Positions 1-10,665 are shown, counted from the first letter of the stretch. The stretch is DNA of 64,000 bases from Mycoplasma leachii PG50 (GCF_000183365.1 NC_014751.1:248001-312000), one strand, 5' to 3'. Numbers and translations: made by a program. Notes: generated by a model from the sequence alone, not told the origin.

Positions 1-135
1 CCACCAATGTTTAAAATATCAGATACTCACTATGCAAAAACTTGATTATTAGATCCACGTGCTCCAAAAATTAAACGTCCAAAACAGTTAAATAATCTAA
101 AAAAAGCTGTTTCAGATTCAAAGGTTGGTGAATAA
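1..135 (+). CDS. oppD: Oligopeptide ABC transporter ATP-binding protein OppD, C-terminal end (partial)
   Basis: The window opens inside a reading frame that runs to a TAA at 133-135. The visible 44 residues include a D-P-R-A-P segment and a basic tail, as in the C-terminal region of OppD-type ATPases, where a cap domain follows the nucleotide-binding domain. One TGA codon is read as tryptophan. The next gene starts two bases after the stop and encodes OppF, followed by OppA, which is the usual opp order. The identification rests mainly on that context because no catalytic motif lies in the visible part. Confidence 0.7.
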
Positions 136-136
136 A

Positions 137-2005
137 ATGATAAAAAAGAAAAATGAAGCAATTTTAAAAGTTCGAGACCTTTTGATTGAATTTGGAAACG
201 GTAGAAATAAATTAAAAGCTGTTAAAGGAGTAACTTTTGATGTTTATAAAGGTGAAACTTTTGGATTAGTTGGTGAATCTGGATCTGGTAAAACTACAAT
301 TGGAAGAGCAATTATTGGAATTCAACCAGTAAGTGATGGAGCAATTTATTTTGAAAATAAACTATTAAGAGGTAAATCTCCTGATGTTTATAAAATTAAT
401 CAAAAAATTGCAAGACACTTATATATCATGCAACAAAACCAATTAACTACTTCACTTAGTTTAAATGATTATTCTAATGAATTTAAAAGAGTTTATTATA
501 AATATGTTCAATCTAAGTTTTTTGACTTTAAAACTCAAGAATTAAAAGATTATGAAGATGGTAAGTCAAGAATTATTAAAGAAGGGGTTAATTTAAATAC
601 AACTAAATTAGTAAGTGTTAAAAAGAATGCTAATTTATCAATTGTTATTCAAGCAATTACTGATAATTTAAAACGTTTATTAAAAATTATTAGATTACAA
701 GAAAAAGCAGCAAGAATTACTAAAAACATTTCAAAACATACAAGTGTTAAAGTAGAATTACAAGATGCAATTAACAAATATCAAGACTTTGTTCATGATT
801 CAATTTTAAAAGTTAAAGATTTAGAAAATACTATTTATAATACTTTACAAGAAATGCTAGCTATTAGAAATAATGTTAATGAAGGTAAATATACTTCAGT
901 AACTAAGTTTTTCGATGAAATGGGTTCAAGATTAAAATTAGTTATTAAAAGTCAAAAACTAATTACTCCTAAACTTGAAGATGCTAGTCATGATCAATTA
1001 ATGAACTTAGCTTTAACTTGTCCAAAATACAAAAACAGTTATTATTTAAAAAAATTAAAACAAAGAATTGACTATTTAAATTTAAATAATAAAACTGAAC
1101 TAGCTGAAGAATATCAATCAGTTATACAAACTGTTGAAAATAGTGATTTTTATGATAATTTAAAAACTGCTGAAATTTTTAAATCACCAAATAAAAAAGA
1201 ACTAAAAGAAAATAAAAAAGACATGCAAATGATCTTTCAAGATCCAAGTTCATCATTAAATGAAAGAATGGCTGTTGAAGAAATCATTAAAGAAGGTTTA
1301 GATAACTTTCCTGAACTTTATTCAAATGATGAAGTTAAAAAAGCATATCAACAATGATTTAATCAAAAAAATCCAGAAAATAAAATAGCTGAAATCTCAG
1401 AAATTGATAAAAAAGATATCAAGAGATTTTTAATTAACCAATTATTAGAAACTGTTGGATTATTACCTGAACACTTATCAAGATATCCTCATGAGTTTTC
1501 TGGTGGTCAACGTCAAAGAATTGGTATTGCAAGAGCTTTAATTATGAAACCTAAATTTGTTGTAGCTGATGAACCAATTTCAGCTTTAGATGTTTCAATT
1601 AGAGCTCAAATTATGAACTTATTAGCTAAATTTCAAAAACAATTTGATTTAACTTATATTTTTATTGCTCACGATTTATCAGTTGTAAGATTTGCAACAG
1701 ATAGAATTGCTGTTATTTATCGTGGTGATATTGTTGAATTAGCTGAATCTAATGAGTTATTTGATTTACCACTACATCCTTATACTAGATCATTATTAAG
1801 TGCTATTCCTTTACCAGATCCAATTCAAGAAAGTAAAAAAGTTCACTTTGTTTATCAACCAGAAGTTGAACATCATGATTATTTAGTTGATTTTCCAAAA
1901 TGAGTAGAAGTTTCTAAAAATCACTTTGTTTATGCTAATGAAAGAGAAATCAAAGCTTATAAAAAACAAATCAAAGCTTATAAAGAACAATTAAAAAATA
2001 AATAA
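137..2005 (+). CDS. oppF: Oligopeptide ABC transporter ATP-binding protein OppF with large internal insertion
   Basis: Second ATPase of the oligopeptide importer, 622 residues in code 4. Walker A (GESGSGKT) is at about residues 46-53, the Q-loop ([13 protein letters not shown]) near 366, the ABC signature ([14 protein letters not shown]) near 455, and Walker B ([11 protein letters not shown]) near 475, followed by the H-loop and the usual C-terminal region. Typical OppF proteins are about 320 residues. Here roughly 300 residues, rich in Lys, Asn, Glu and Leu, separate Walker A from the Q-loop, where about 45 are normal. Enlarged OppF proteins are known in other mycoplasmas, so this is probably real. 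All core motifs are intact. The ATG at 137 is preferred to upstream TTG/GTG codons that lie inside oppD; the gene is probably translationally coupled to oppD. Confidence 0.93.
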
Positions 2006-2021
2006 GAAAGGAGGAAGTTTT

Positions 2022-5000
2022 ATGAAAAAAGTCTTAGGTATGACATTGCTAGGTTCTATAATAGCTACTGCTGCAGCTTCAGCTGTAAGTTGTTCAGTTG
2101 GAATTAGTTTAGATAAAATTTTAAATAGAAAAAATTCTAACACTAAAGTTTTACGTGAACTTACTAACTATTCTTTAGCTAATTTAAACTCAGCAACAAA
2201 CAATACTTCAAATGATGCTGATATTATTGCTAATTTACAAGATGTATTATTAGCAGTTAATAATCACGATCATTATGAAGGAGCTTTAGCTGAATATTGA
2301 GATCATAATAAAGATAGTGATTATTGAAAATTTAGACTTAGAAAAAATGCTTATTGAACTAAAATTGAAAATGGTAAGCAAGTTAAAGGCGATTTAATCA
2401 CAGGTCAAGATCTTTTTAATACTTTTAGATATGTTTTAAATAAAAATAACCTAGCATTAACTACTGAGCACTTCCTAACCAAATTTAAACATGTCCCCCA
2501 ATTGATGGATTTTATAAATAAATTATCTGATCCAAAATATGATAAAAGTAGCGGACAAGCAAAACCTGATAAGTTATATGATTCTCGTTTTAATAAAGAT
2601 CTTCCTGGTGATTTAAGAACAAATGAATTAAGATCAAGCTATTGAATTGATAGAGCTATTTTAGCGTTCAATATTGAACCAACAGATGAAGAAAAAGCTA
2701 AAAATTTAGCTTTAGATTTATCAATGTCAACAAAGCAATTAGCTAAAAAATCATTTGAAGAAGGAAAAATTGTTGATAATGGTAAGTCTAAAGAAAAAAA
2801 CGATAATTCAAATGGATTAGATTCAAGTATTTTTGATATAGGTTTTCATTTATCTAAAAAAATATCATATTTTGAATCAGTAATTTCTTATTTAGCTTTT
2901 GCTCCTATTCCTGAAATTGCACTTCTTTATGCTAAAGATAGTGGACAAGAATCTAATATTTATGCTGGAACTAACTATGGTAAACCTTTAGCAAGTAAAT
3001 CTGGATATAATGGTTTATGATATTCAGGACCTTATGTTATTCAAGACTATTTCCCAGGTTCAAATTTAAATTTAACTAAAAATGAATTTTATTACAATAA
3101 AGAAAATGTTCATATTGAAAAAATTCTTTATAGTTATGTTAATAAAGCTGATGCTGCAACTAGAAGATTTTTATTTGAAACTGGCGATGTTTCTTCAACT
3201 AGAATTAATGCAAACGATTTAGCTGGTTATAAAAAATATGTTGGTACAGACGAAAGTAATCCTGTATTTGAAGGAACTAATGTTTTAAAACAAAAACCAA
3301 CAACTACTTGAGCATTTGGATTTAACTTTAATACTAAAGAAACAAGTATTTATGATGATATTAAACTTGATCAAGAAGGTAGCTTAGTTCCAACAAAAAG
3401 AAGAGTTAGAACACCTGAAGAAGATAGCATTTTAAATAGAGCTATTGCTTTAAAATCTTTAAGGATAATGACTAGATTTGTTTTAAATAGATCTTTATAT
3501 GCTAAGTTTTTCTCAGAAGCTAAAGATGGTAATAATCATCCTGTAAGCTCACAATTAAGAAATACTTTTACAAGTAAGTATGTTTCAACTTATGAAGACA
3601 AAGAAAAGAAAGTATTAGATAAAAATTCTAAACAAACAGTTGCTGATTATGCTGATTTTTTAGCAAAAAATTATTATGACATAACTAAATATGATGATAA
3701 TAATAAAAAACTAAATAATACTAATAGCGTATCTTCTACTCCAGCAAGAACAAGAAGAGCAACACCTAGTGGTTCCGGAACTTCATCTACTTCTACAGAA
3801 GAACAATCATGAAGTGATTGAATGATTAAAGTGTTACAAAAACATAACTTATATGAGGAAAGTAGATTAACCAGTTGAGCAAATCGTTTTGGTAAGGTAA
3901 AAGATAAAAAAGATTTAAAGAATACTGAAAAAGTAAGTGTATATAGTGAAGGTAATGATGCATTTTTAGAAAATGATTTACTGGCATTTACTGCATTCTT
4001 AAAAGAAGATCAATTACAATCACAAAATGGCAATGATGATGGTACTTTTGATTTAAAAAGAGACCCTAGCAAAGTTGAATTTAAAAATCCAGAGTTAGCA
4101 AAAGAATTTGGTAGCCTAATCGGAGTTTATGACAAGGACTTTGATCCTAAAAAAGATTATCAAAATCAAGATTCAAAGTTATCTACTTTATATAAAAAAA
4201 TAAATCTGTTAAAAAGACAAGTAAAAGAAGACTTAAAAAATACTTCAGGTATTACAAGTAACAAGCCTATCACTATTCCTTTCTTATTAGATCCAACAGG
4301 AGCAGATGATTTTAAAATTAAAATTCAACGTCTATTTGGAGCATTTAACTATTTAGTTAGAAATAAAGGAAATGGCGATATTGATTCTCCGTTTGTATTT
4401 GATATAGATAAACCAATTGATCAATCTGCATATCTAAAACAAAGAAGAGATAGTAAATTTGGTCTAGGTGCATTTGGATGATCTCCAGATTATGATGATC
4501 CAACTAACTATTTAGCAACTTTAAAATATGGTGGTGTTTATGAACATATTCAAGGTTGAAAAAAACTATTTAATGGATCTGAATTAAATTCTACAAATGG
4601 TTCAAATAAAAAAGGTATTAAATTAACCTTAAAGAAAAGTGATGAAACTTCAGAAAAAGCATTTAAAGAATTAAAAGATGCTTTACAATTCTTCACTAAC
4701 GAATTAACAGAAATTGATGAAAATGAAGTTGATATATATAAAAGATATACTAGACTAGCTCAACTAGAAAACTTCTATACTTTATCATCAGCCATTATTA
4801 TTCCTACTCATACTCATCAAGCAGACACATTACCAATAATTTCTTATCTTGATGAATTTTCAAAACCAACTTGACCAACAGGTTCTCATGCAAGAAGATT
4901 AGTTGGAGTTAGAATGTTTGACAAAATTGTTACAAAAGAACAATTTAAAAAACAAAAAGAAAATTTTGACAAAGAAACTTTAAATGGTTATAGATCTGTA

Positions 5001-5117
5001 TATCCAAAAACTTTTGATCAAAAATCAAATAAAAATATCTACTTTGATCAATTTAAAGGAAATTGAAGAGAAGAATGAAAAAAAGAGTATGAAAAAAACA
5101 AAAAACTAAATAAATAA
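2022..5117 (+). CDS. oppA: Oligopeptide ABC transporter substrate-binding lipoprotein OppA
   Basis: A 1031-residue lipoprotein. It has a basic start, a hydrophobic stretch and a lipobox ending A-V-S-Cys at residue 24, so the mature protein is probably tethered to the outer face of the membrane. A strong ribosome site (AGAAAGGAGG) precedes the ATG, 16 bases after oppF. Position directly after oppD-oppF and size similar to mycoplasmal OppA indicate the peptide-binding component. A Ser/Thr/Pro/Arg-rich low-complexity segment lies near residues 570-595, probably an exposed linker. Several TGA codons are read as Trp. Sequence conservation with classical OppA is too weak to assign by eye, so the call leans on context. 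Confidence 0.85.
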
Positions 5118-5124
5118 TTTTATA

Positions 5125-5151
5125 AGCAATACCTCAAGGTAATGCTTTTTT
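5125..5151 (+). terminator. Rho-independent terminator of the opp operon
   Basis: AGCAATACC, loop TCAA, then GGTAATGCT and a run of T. The nine-base stem has one A-A mismatch. It starts eight bases after the oppA stop. Confidence 0.85.
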
Positions 5152-5213
5152 ATCAAAATAGAAATTTAAGAACAGTAAAAATATTATTATTAATTATCGA
5201 GCATATAAATTTA

Positions 5214-5228
5214 ATATGATATACATAT
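5214..5228. promoter_or_regulatory. Palindrome at the antitoxin promoter, candidate operator
   Basis: ATATG-ATATA-CATAT is a perfect inverted repeat overlapping the likely -10 region, 15 bases upstream of the antitoxin ATG. RelB/DinJ-family antitoxins normally bind palindromes at their own promoter, so autoregulation is plausible. This is an inference from position and symmetry only. Confidence 0.4.
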
Positions 5229-5242
5229 TTTAGGTGATTAAA

Positions 5243-5502
5243 ATGAAAATGAGTTTTAATATAAAGATTAATAAAAATCTAAAACAGCAAGCTGAAACTA
5301 TATTTAAACAATTTGGTTTAACTCCAACTCAAGCGATAACTTTATTTTTTAAAGCTACAATTAAACAAAATCATTTGCCTTTTGAACTAGAATTTAATGA
5401 AGATACATTACAAACTATTAAAGAAGCTGAAGAACTTTAAAAGATCCAAATACTAAATACTATTCAAGTTTTGAAGAACTTTTAAAGACATTAGATGAAT
5501 AA
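5243..5502 (+). pseudogene. RelB/DinJ-family antitoxin, frameshifted, no toxin partner
   Basis: The N-terminal part reads as a ribbon-helix-helix antitoxin: a short beta strand (SFNIKINKNLK), then a helix with FGLTPTQAITLFF, typical of RelB/DinJ proteins. Translation from the ATG at 5243, with AGGTGA five bases upstream, stops at 5440. Shifting frame immediately after that stop restores the C-terminal motif of the family (K-D-P-N-T-K-Y-Y, then S-F-E-E-L-L-K), ending at a TAA at 5500-5502. This indicates a single indel near 5436-5443. No RelE/YafQ-like toxin gene follows, only a terminator, so this looks like a decaying orphan antitoxin. Confidence 0.75.
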
Positions 5503-5504
5503 AC

Positions 5505-5532
5505 AAAAAAACAGCTTAAAGCTGTTTTTTTA
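5505..5532. terminator. Bidirectional terminator after the antitoxin relic
   Basis: A-rich arm with ACAGCTT, one central A, then AAGCTGT and a T run. The flanks are A-rich on one side and T-rich on the other, so it can act in both directions between two converging relics. Confidence 0.75.
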
Positions 5533-5761
5533 TTAAAAATCTATAATATTTTCATCTAATAAGAATTGTTTTAAACCTATATATAAAATTCCGTTTTCAT
5601 CATATTTAGGTTCAATATCATCATAAACAATTAGTATTTTTATAAATATTAAAAAGTAAACAAGACTTACCGACATTTTTTATTCCAATTATTACTTTTA
5701 TTTTGTTATTATTTTTCTTACTGATTAATTTATTTAAATAATAATCTCTATTTATTTACAT
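5533..5761 (-). pseudogene. Remnant of an AAA/DUF4143 ATPase with most of the gene deleted
   Basis: Read on the minus strand, the first third gives INRDYYLNKLISKKNN and a degraded Walker A (GIKNVGKS), matching the N-terminus of the intact ATPases at 5856-7160 and 33955-35250. The last third gives Y-D-E-N-G-I-L-Y-I-G-L-K-Q-F-L-L-D-E, matching their extreme C-terminus. About 350 central residues are missing, and a TAA follows the presumed ATG. It is therefore an internal-deletion pseudogene lying next to the intact copy, in the same orientation. Confidence 0.8.
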
Positions 5762-5830
5762 AATTTTAAACCTTGTAATTGAATAATAATATTTAATAAA
5801 AATAATGTAATGCTTTATATAAATATTAAA

Positions 5831-5857
5831 TAAAAAGATAGGATTTACCTATCTTTT
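5831..5857 (-). terminator. Terminator of the first DUF4143 ATPase gene
   Basis: On the minus strand AAAAGATAGG, a five-base loop, CCTATCTTTT and further T. The stem begins at the gene's own stop codon. Confidence 0.75.
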
Positions 5858-7160
5858 AAATATCAATTGCATTTGGTTCTAATAAGAATTGTTTTAAACC
5901 TAAATAAAGTATTCCATTATCATCATGTTTTGCAATAATATTGTCTTTAACAACAACTATCTTTTTAAAATTATCTTTAATTCTTAATAAAGAATTAGTT
6001 TCTTGTTCTCTTTTTTCTCTAGTATTAATGTTATCTGCATATTGAATGTAATATCTTTTATGACCTAAATTAGCAACAAAATCAACTTCAGCTTGTCTTT
6101 TTTGTCTAGTATTTGCCTTATTAACTTCATATTCTACCATTCCAACATCCACATTATACCCTCTTTTTATTAACTCGTTATAAATAACATTTTCTGTTAA
6201 ATGATTATCTTCAATTTGTCTAAAATTTAATCTAGCGTTTCTCAAACCAATATCTGCAAAATAGTATTTAGATGGACTTCTAAAATATTCTGAACCTTTT
6301 ATGTCATATCTTCTAGCATTAGATAAAACAAAAGATTCTTCAAAATAACTTAAATATTTTTGAATAGTATTAGGTGATATTTTTATTTGATCATTTGCTG
6401 CAAATTGTTTTGATAAATTATTAAAACTAACTAAAGAACCTACAACTGATGATACAAAATCTAATAGTTTATCTAATATTTGTTCTTCATTTTTAATATC
6501 ATATTTTAAAAGTACATCTCTTATATAAGTTGTTTTAAAAAGTTGTTTTAAATGCTGAACTTTTTGCTCTTCAGTTTTTAATTTGTAAATTTCAGGCATT
6601 CCACCATAGTTTAAATAATGAGTTAATGCATCTTGTGTATTATCAAATAAATGATAGATTTCACTAAATGAAAATGGCTGAACATGAATTTGATCTCCTC
6701 TATCACTAAATTGAGTAAGAATTTCACTTGATAACATTTTTGAATTGCTCCCAGTAATATATAAATCAATATTTGGTATTTTCATTAACCCTAAAACAGT
6801 ATCAATAAAAGTAATGCTTGGTTCTGTTTCTTTTATATAAGGATTAAATACTGCATAACAAAATTGAATTTCATCAATAAAAACATAATATCTTTTACTT
6901 TTACTTTTTATTTGCTTTCTTATATAACTACCTAATGCTAAAGGATCTCTATATTTAATGTTTTCATCTCCATCGAGTTGTAAAGCAATAATTTGCTTTT
7001 TTTTAACCCCTGTAGATAATAAATAGTCCTTGTATAAAGTAAATAATAGTTCTGATTTTCCACATCTTCTTATACCTGTTATAACTTTTACTCTGCCATT
7101 ATCTTTTTTATCTAAAAGCTGATTTAAATAAAAATCTCGAGGTATTATCATATTTTTCAT
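5856..7160 (-). CDS. AAA-family ATPase with C-terminal DUF4143-type domain
   Basis: A 434-residue protein starting at an ATG with AGGTG eight bases upstream. The N-terminal ATPase domain (AAA_14 type) shows Walker A GIRRCGKS near residues 29-36, Walker B YVFIDEIQ near residue 95, and a sensor-like YITGSNSKML near 138. The C-terminal part, with AEVDFV followed by Y-Y-I-Q-Y-A, matches the DUF4143 module, which has a PD-(D/E)XK-like fold; the canonical E-x-K is replaced, so nuclease activity is doubtful. Function is unknown. The paralog at 33955-35250 and the remnant at 5533-5761 show a multigene family. A pair of palindromic repeats flanks the promoter and suggests autoregulation. Confidence 0.85.
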   Translation of the reverse strand: MKNMIIPRDFYLNQLLDKKDNGRVKVITGIRRCGKSELLFTLYKDYLLSTGVKKKQIIALQLDGDENIKYRDPLALGSYIRKQIKSKSKRYYVFIDEIQFCYAVFNPYIKETEPSITFIDTVLGLMKIPNIDLYITGSNSKMLSSEILTQFSDRGDQIHVQPFSFSEIYHLFDNTQDALTHYLNYGGMPEIYKLKTEEQKVQHLKQLFKTTYIRDVLLKYDIKNEEQILDKLLDFVSSVVGSLVSFNNLSKQFAANDQIKISPNTIQKYLSYFEESFVLSNARRYDIKGSEYFRSPSKYYFADIGLRNARLNFRQIEDNHLTENVIYNELIKRGYNVDVGMVEYEVNKANTRQKRQAEVDFVANLGHKRYYIQYADNINTREKREQETNSLLRIKDNFKKIVVVKDNIIAKHDDNGILYLGLKQFLLEPNAIDI

Positions 7161-7180
7161 AACATTTACACCTATTAAAA

Positions 7181-7210
7181 TAATTAAGTTGTATTTCCAC
7201 TTTTTTTGTT
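7181..7210 (-). repeat. Promoter-proximal copy of the ATPase-1 operator-like repeat
   Basis: This copy shares GTATTTCCAC (7191-7200) and the flanking TAATTAAG with the copy at 7239-7274. It lies between the TATAAT box and the ATG of the ATPase gene, in the presumed 5' leader. Its arms are less symmetrical than those of the upstream copy. Binding by a protein is an inference. Confidence 0.7.
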
Positions 7211-7211
7211 C

Positions 7212-7217
7212 ATTATA
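7212..7217 (-). promoter_or_regulatory. -10 box of the DUF4143 ATPase-1 promoter
   Basis: TATAAT on the minus strand, 52 bases upstream of the ATG and located between the two copies of the repeat. No good -35 hexamer is visible. Confidence 0.6.
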
Positions 7218-7238
7218 ATTTTATCATAAAAATACCTA

Positions 7239-7274
7239 CGAATAATTAAGGTGTATTTCCACCTTTTTTATTCG
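7239..7274 (-). repeat. Distal copy of the ATPase-1 operator-like palindrome
   Basis: Arms of 15 bases (CGAATAATTAAGGTG, and CACCTTTTTTATTCG on the other side) flank a six-base centre TATTTC, with two mismatched pairs. The core GTATTTCCAC starts 62 bases from that of the promoter-proximal copy, close to six helical turns. Confidence 0.75.
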
Positions 7275-7392
7275 AACCCTATTTTTCACAGTTTATTTTA
7301 AATTTAATTAACTAAAAATTAGCTAATTTTTATTTATCTAAATAATAAATTAAAATTAATAATAAGTACTACTATAGATAAGAGGTTTTATT

Positions 7393-8274
7393 ATGAAGTT
7401 AAAAGACTTAAATTTAAAACGCTTAATTTTAATAGATTTAGATGGAACTACTTTAACTAATCAAAATGATCAAATTCATAAAATAACAAAAAAAGCTATA
7501 CTTGATGCTCAAAAAAATGGACATATTGTTTGTATAGTTACTGGAAGACCTTTTAGAGCAGTTGAACATATTTATAAAGAATTAAAGCTAACTACTTTAT
7601 TAGCTAATTTTGATGGTGCACATATTCATGATCCAAATAATAAATTAATGAAAAGAGTAGTTCTACCAATTAATTATGAAATAATTAAACAAATTATTAA
7701 TGAACCAGTTATTAAAAACAATGTTGAAAATATTTTAATTGAATATTATGATAAGTCTTTATTATGAAAAACTGATAAAGAATTAGAAGATTTTTTTCAT
7801 CTAAATAAAGTTGAAAATTCAAAAGACTTTCAATTTATTAAAGCTTCACCATATACAGATTGAAAATCACCAAGTAATAATTTAGTTTTAAAATTAAAAT
7901 CAGATAAGCACAAAGACGAAGTAATTAGAGTTTTAACAAAATATCAAGATGCAATTAAAATTCAAAGCGATATTTTATATGGAATAACTACAAGTAAAAC
8001 AAAACCAGTAATTACTTTAACTAATAAAAATGCTGATAAAGGTTTTGCAAGTATTTTTTTAGCTCAATATTATAATAAAGATATAAGAGATGTAATAGCA
8101 TTTGGAGATCAATTAAATGACTATGAAATGTTAAAAACAGTTGGTTGTTCAATTGCTATGAAAAATGGTGTAAATAATTTAAAATTCATAGCTAAGGGTA
8201 TTACTCATTATACTAATGATGAAGGTGGTTTAGGTCATTATTTAAATTTATTATTAGAAGGAAAAGAAGTTTAA
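7393..8274 (+). CDS. Cof-type HAD-superfamily hydrolase
   Basis: A 293-residue member of the Cof/YcsE group of haloacid-dehalogenase-like phosphatases, probably a cytosolic sugar-phosphate or nucleotide phosphatase. Motif I is DLDGTTLT (catalytic Asp15 and Asp17), motif II is C-I-V-T-G-R-P, and motif IV is AFGDQLNDYEML near residue 235, all normal. The central part forms the expected C2-type cap. The ATG follows GAGG by eight bases. Two TGA codons are Trp. Mycoplasmas carry several such paralogs; the substrate cannot be read from sequence. The gene stands alone between the ATPase promoter and a terminator. Confidence 0.88.
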
Positions 8275-8304
8275 AAAAATAAGAGACTAAAGTCTCTTAT
8301 TTTT
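8275..8304. terminator. Bidirectional terminator between the convergent HAD and lipoprotein genes
   Basis: AAAAATAAGAGACT, loop AA, AGTCTCTTATTTTT: a perfect 14-base stem with A and T tails suited to both strands. Confidence 0.9.
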
Positions 8305-9926
8305 TATTGATTAATTTGTGCGGTTTGAGTGATTGTTAGTTTAATATCTTTTTCGCTAGCATAAGTATTATCGGTCAAATCAGTAAAAGTTGATGCGTAT
8401 ACAGATAAGTAAAGTTCAAATTCAATTTTTGCTTCCTTTATTCCATTCTCATTTGTTATTGTTAAATAAATATTTTTAATTGAATCTTTATTGACTCTTG
8501 TATGAAAAGGATATAAAGACATATTATTTTTTAAGCCAAGTATAGATTTATATTTTTTTCCATTATTTCTATCTAGACTTAGTGTTTGAGTTGTTCTATA
8601 AATATTACTTTTATCGTTTATATTTACTATTAGTTTTTTAAATAATTCATTCTTAATTCTAGTTTGATTAGAATTGCCTAGACCTATTTTTTTGTTATAT
8701 GCACCATATGTAATAAATTGTTTTACTATTTTTGTAAGACTTCCCTTATTTACTATTTCTTTGAAATCATTTTTTAATAAATCTACAAAAATTACGTTGT
8801 TATTTTCATTTTTTATATCAACTTTTCTAAATCCTTCTAATTTAAATTTTTTAGTTATTAATGGATCGCCTTTATCGTTTGTATGATCATCAGTATTTCT
8901 AATCTGTACTTCTAGTTGCAATATTCCATTAAGATCATCATATGCAGCACTTATTATTTCGTCCTTATAAATTTGTCTATACTCTTCTTTGTATTCAAAC
9001 AATAATTCTTTTGTTCCAATGCTAAACCCAGGAAAATCACTACTAAATAAAGAATCATTTTTATTTTCTAGATCTTGGAAATTAATGACATTGCCAGATT
9101 GTTTTATGTCTTTGTTATATTTATTTTGATCCTCTACATATAAAAGCATATAAGCAACAAGAGAAGGATATAAGCCTTTTATTTTTTCATTTATTTTATC
9201 CTTGACCTTTATGTATTCATTCTTTTTACTTTTGTTGTCTTTTTCACTTTTAGCTTCTTTTTTAAAACCAATAAAACTGAATATAAAAATTTTAGACTCA
9301 TTAAATTTAGTGAACTTAATTTTAACTTTGTTAATTATTCCTTTTTCATCAATTATTTCAGGCAAAGACTCACTATCAAATTCAATTTGATATGTCTCTA
9401 AAATTTCTTTATTTTTATTGAATATAACCTCTTTAAATATATTTTGCCCCCTACTTTTTATTTGAACTCAAGCAGCATTTGCAGTTTTATTATAGGTTGT
9501 AATGTATTTAAAGTCTATTTTTTTATTTATTTTTTCTATATCTAGGAAATCAACTCTATTTTTAGAATCATTTTGTTCATCTGATTGTGGTTCTTCATTA
9601 TTTGGATTATTGTAATTATTATTTGAATCTGAATTATCATTATTTTCAGGTTGTTTAGGATTATTAGAATTATCTGGTACAGTTTCTGGGTCACCAGGAA
9701 TAGGTTCAATTTCTGGTTGTTTTTCACTATTTGAACCTTCAGTTGGCTTTTTATTTTCTGTTTTGTTAGCTGATTCAGGTCTATTATCTGGTTTTTTACT
9801 ATTTGGTAGTTGTGGAATTTTATCCGGTTTATTATTTTTATTATTTGTTGTACATGAAACTACACCAAAAACACTAAGACTTGAAATTGGTAAAAATGCT
9901 AAAAATAATTTGTTAAACTTTCTCAT
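8304..9926 (-). CDS. Large surface lipoprotein with Pro/Asn/Glu-rich linker
   Basis: A 540-residue lipoprotein. The signal peptide ends V-V-S-Cys at residue 25. Residues about 28-120 are a low-complexity linker rich in Pro, Asn, Glu, Asp and Ser (repeated K-P-D-N, Q-P-E and N-N type runs), followed by a roughly 400-residue globular-looking domain with many Lys and Asn. The frame runs through one TGA (Trp) near residue 153. I do not recognise the C-terminal domain. The architecture, a membrane anchor with a flexible stalk and an exposed domain, is common in mycoplasmal surface antigens. Stalk length could vary between strains. Confidence 0.8.
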
Positions 9927-9991
9927 ATTTTTTCCTTATTTTATATTGCAACACAATAATATAACATAATAATATAACTTTATCAAGATAT

Positions 9992-10020
9992 AAAAACTCT
10001 AGTTAAAAAACTAGAGTTCT
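9992..10020 (-). terminator. Terminator of the amylase-pgmB operon
   Basis: On the minus strand AACTCTAGTT, a T-rich loop, AACTAGAGTT and T. It starts 17 bases beyond the pgmB stop codon and is nearly symmetrical. Confidence 0.85.
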
Positions 10021-10036
10021 TTCAATAAATATAAGT

Positions 10037-10665
10037 TTATTTTAATAAATTAATTGATAAATCAGCTGTTGATTCTAATTTAATATCAGCATCAACATTA
10101 ATACCTATACAAAAAATATTAGCATTATGACTTGCTTTAACTCCAGCAATGGCATCTTCAATAACAACACACTCTTTTACATCTAAACCCAATAATTCAC
10201 TAGCTTTTAAAAAGATATCACTAGCTGGTTTTGAGTTTTTAATTTCATTTGGGTTAACTAAATAATCAAAATCATTGATTAGTTCTAATTTAGTTAAAAT
10301 ATCTTTTGCATTAAAACTAGAACTACCTAAACAAATTTTAATATTATGCTTTTTTAAATCTTTAATAAAATCAATTATTCCAGGTAATATTCAACTTTTA
10401 TCAATACTTTGTAATGTCTTTTTATATAGTAAATTTTTTTGTTCTAATAAGTTATTAAATTGATTAGTAGTTAATTTTAGATTATAAAAATCTGAAATTA
10501 TTTCTAATGATTCTTTTCTGCTAATTCCTCTTAATTTATCTAAAAAAGATTTATCTAAACTACTAATTCCAATAGTTTTAACAGCTTGAGATCATGCTAA
10601 AAAATGTAATGGTGCAGTATCTGTAATTACTCCATCTAAATCAAAAATAACACCTTTAAATTTCA

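Noticed and set aside
5856..7160. Active PD-(D/E)XK nuclease in the ATPase C-terminus
   Set aside because: The E-V-D part is present but the E-x-K partner is replaced by I-Q-Y-A, so catalysis is doubtful.
7181..7274. Repeats upstream of the ATPase as a degenerate CRISPR or an IS end
   Set aside because: Only two copies, fixed position around a promoter, no transposase and no target duplication. The same layout recurs at the second ATPase.
8304..9926. Two separate genes (C-terminal 353 and N-terminal 152 codons)
   Set aside because: They share one frame joined by a TGA codon, which is Trp in this code, so they form one lipoprotein. The same reasoning merges split frames in oppF, oppA, malF, malG, mapA, pepF, potB, potCD, murP and glpK.
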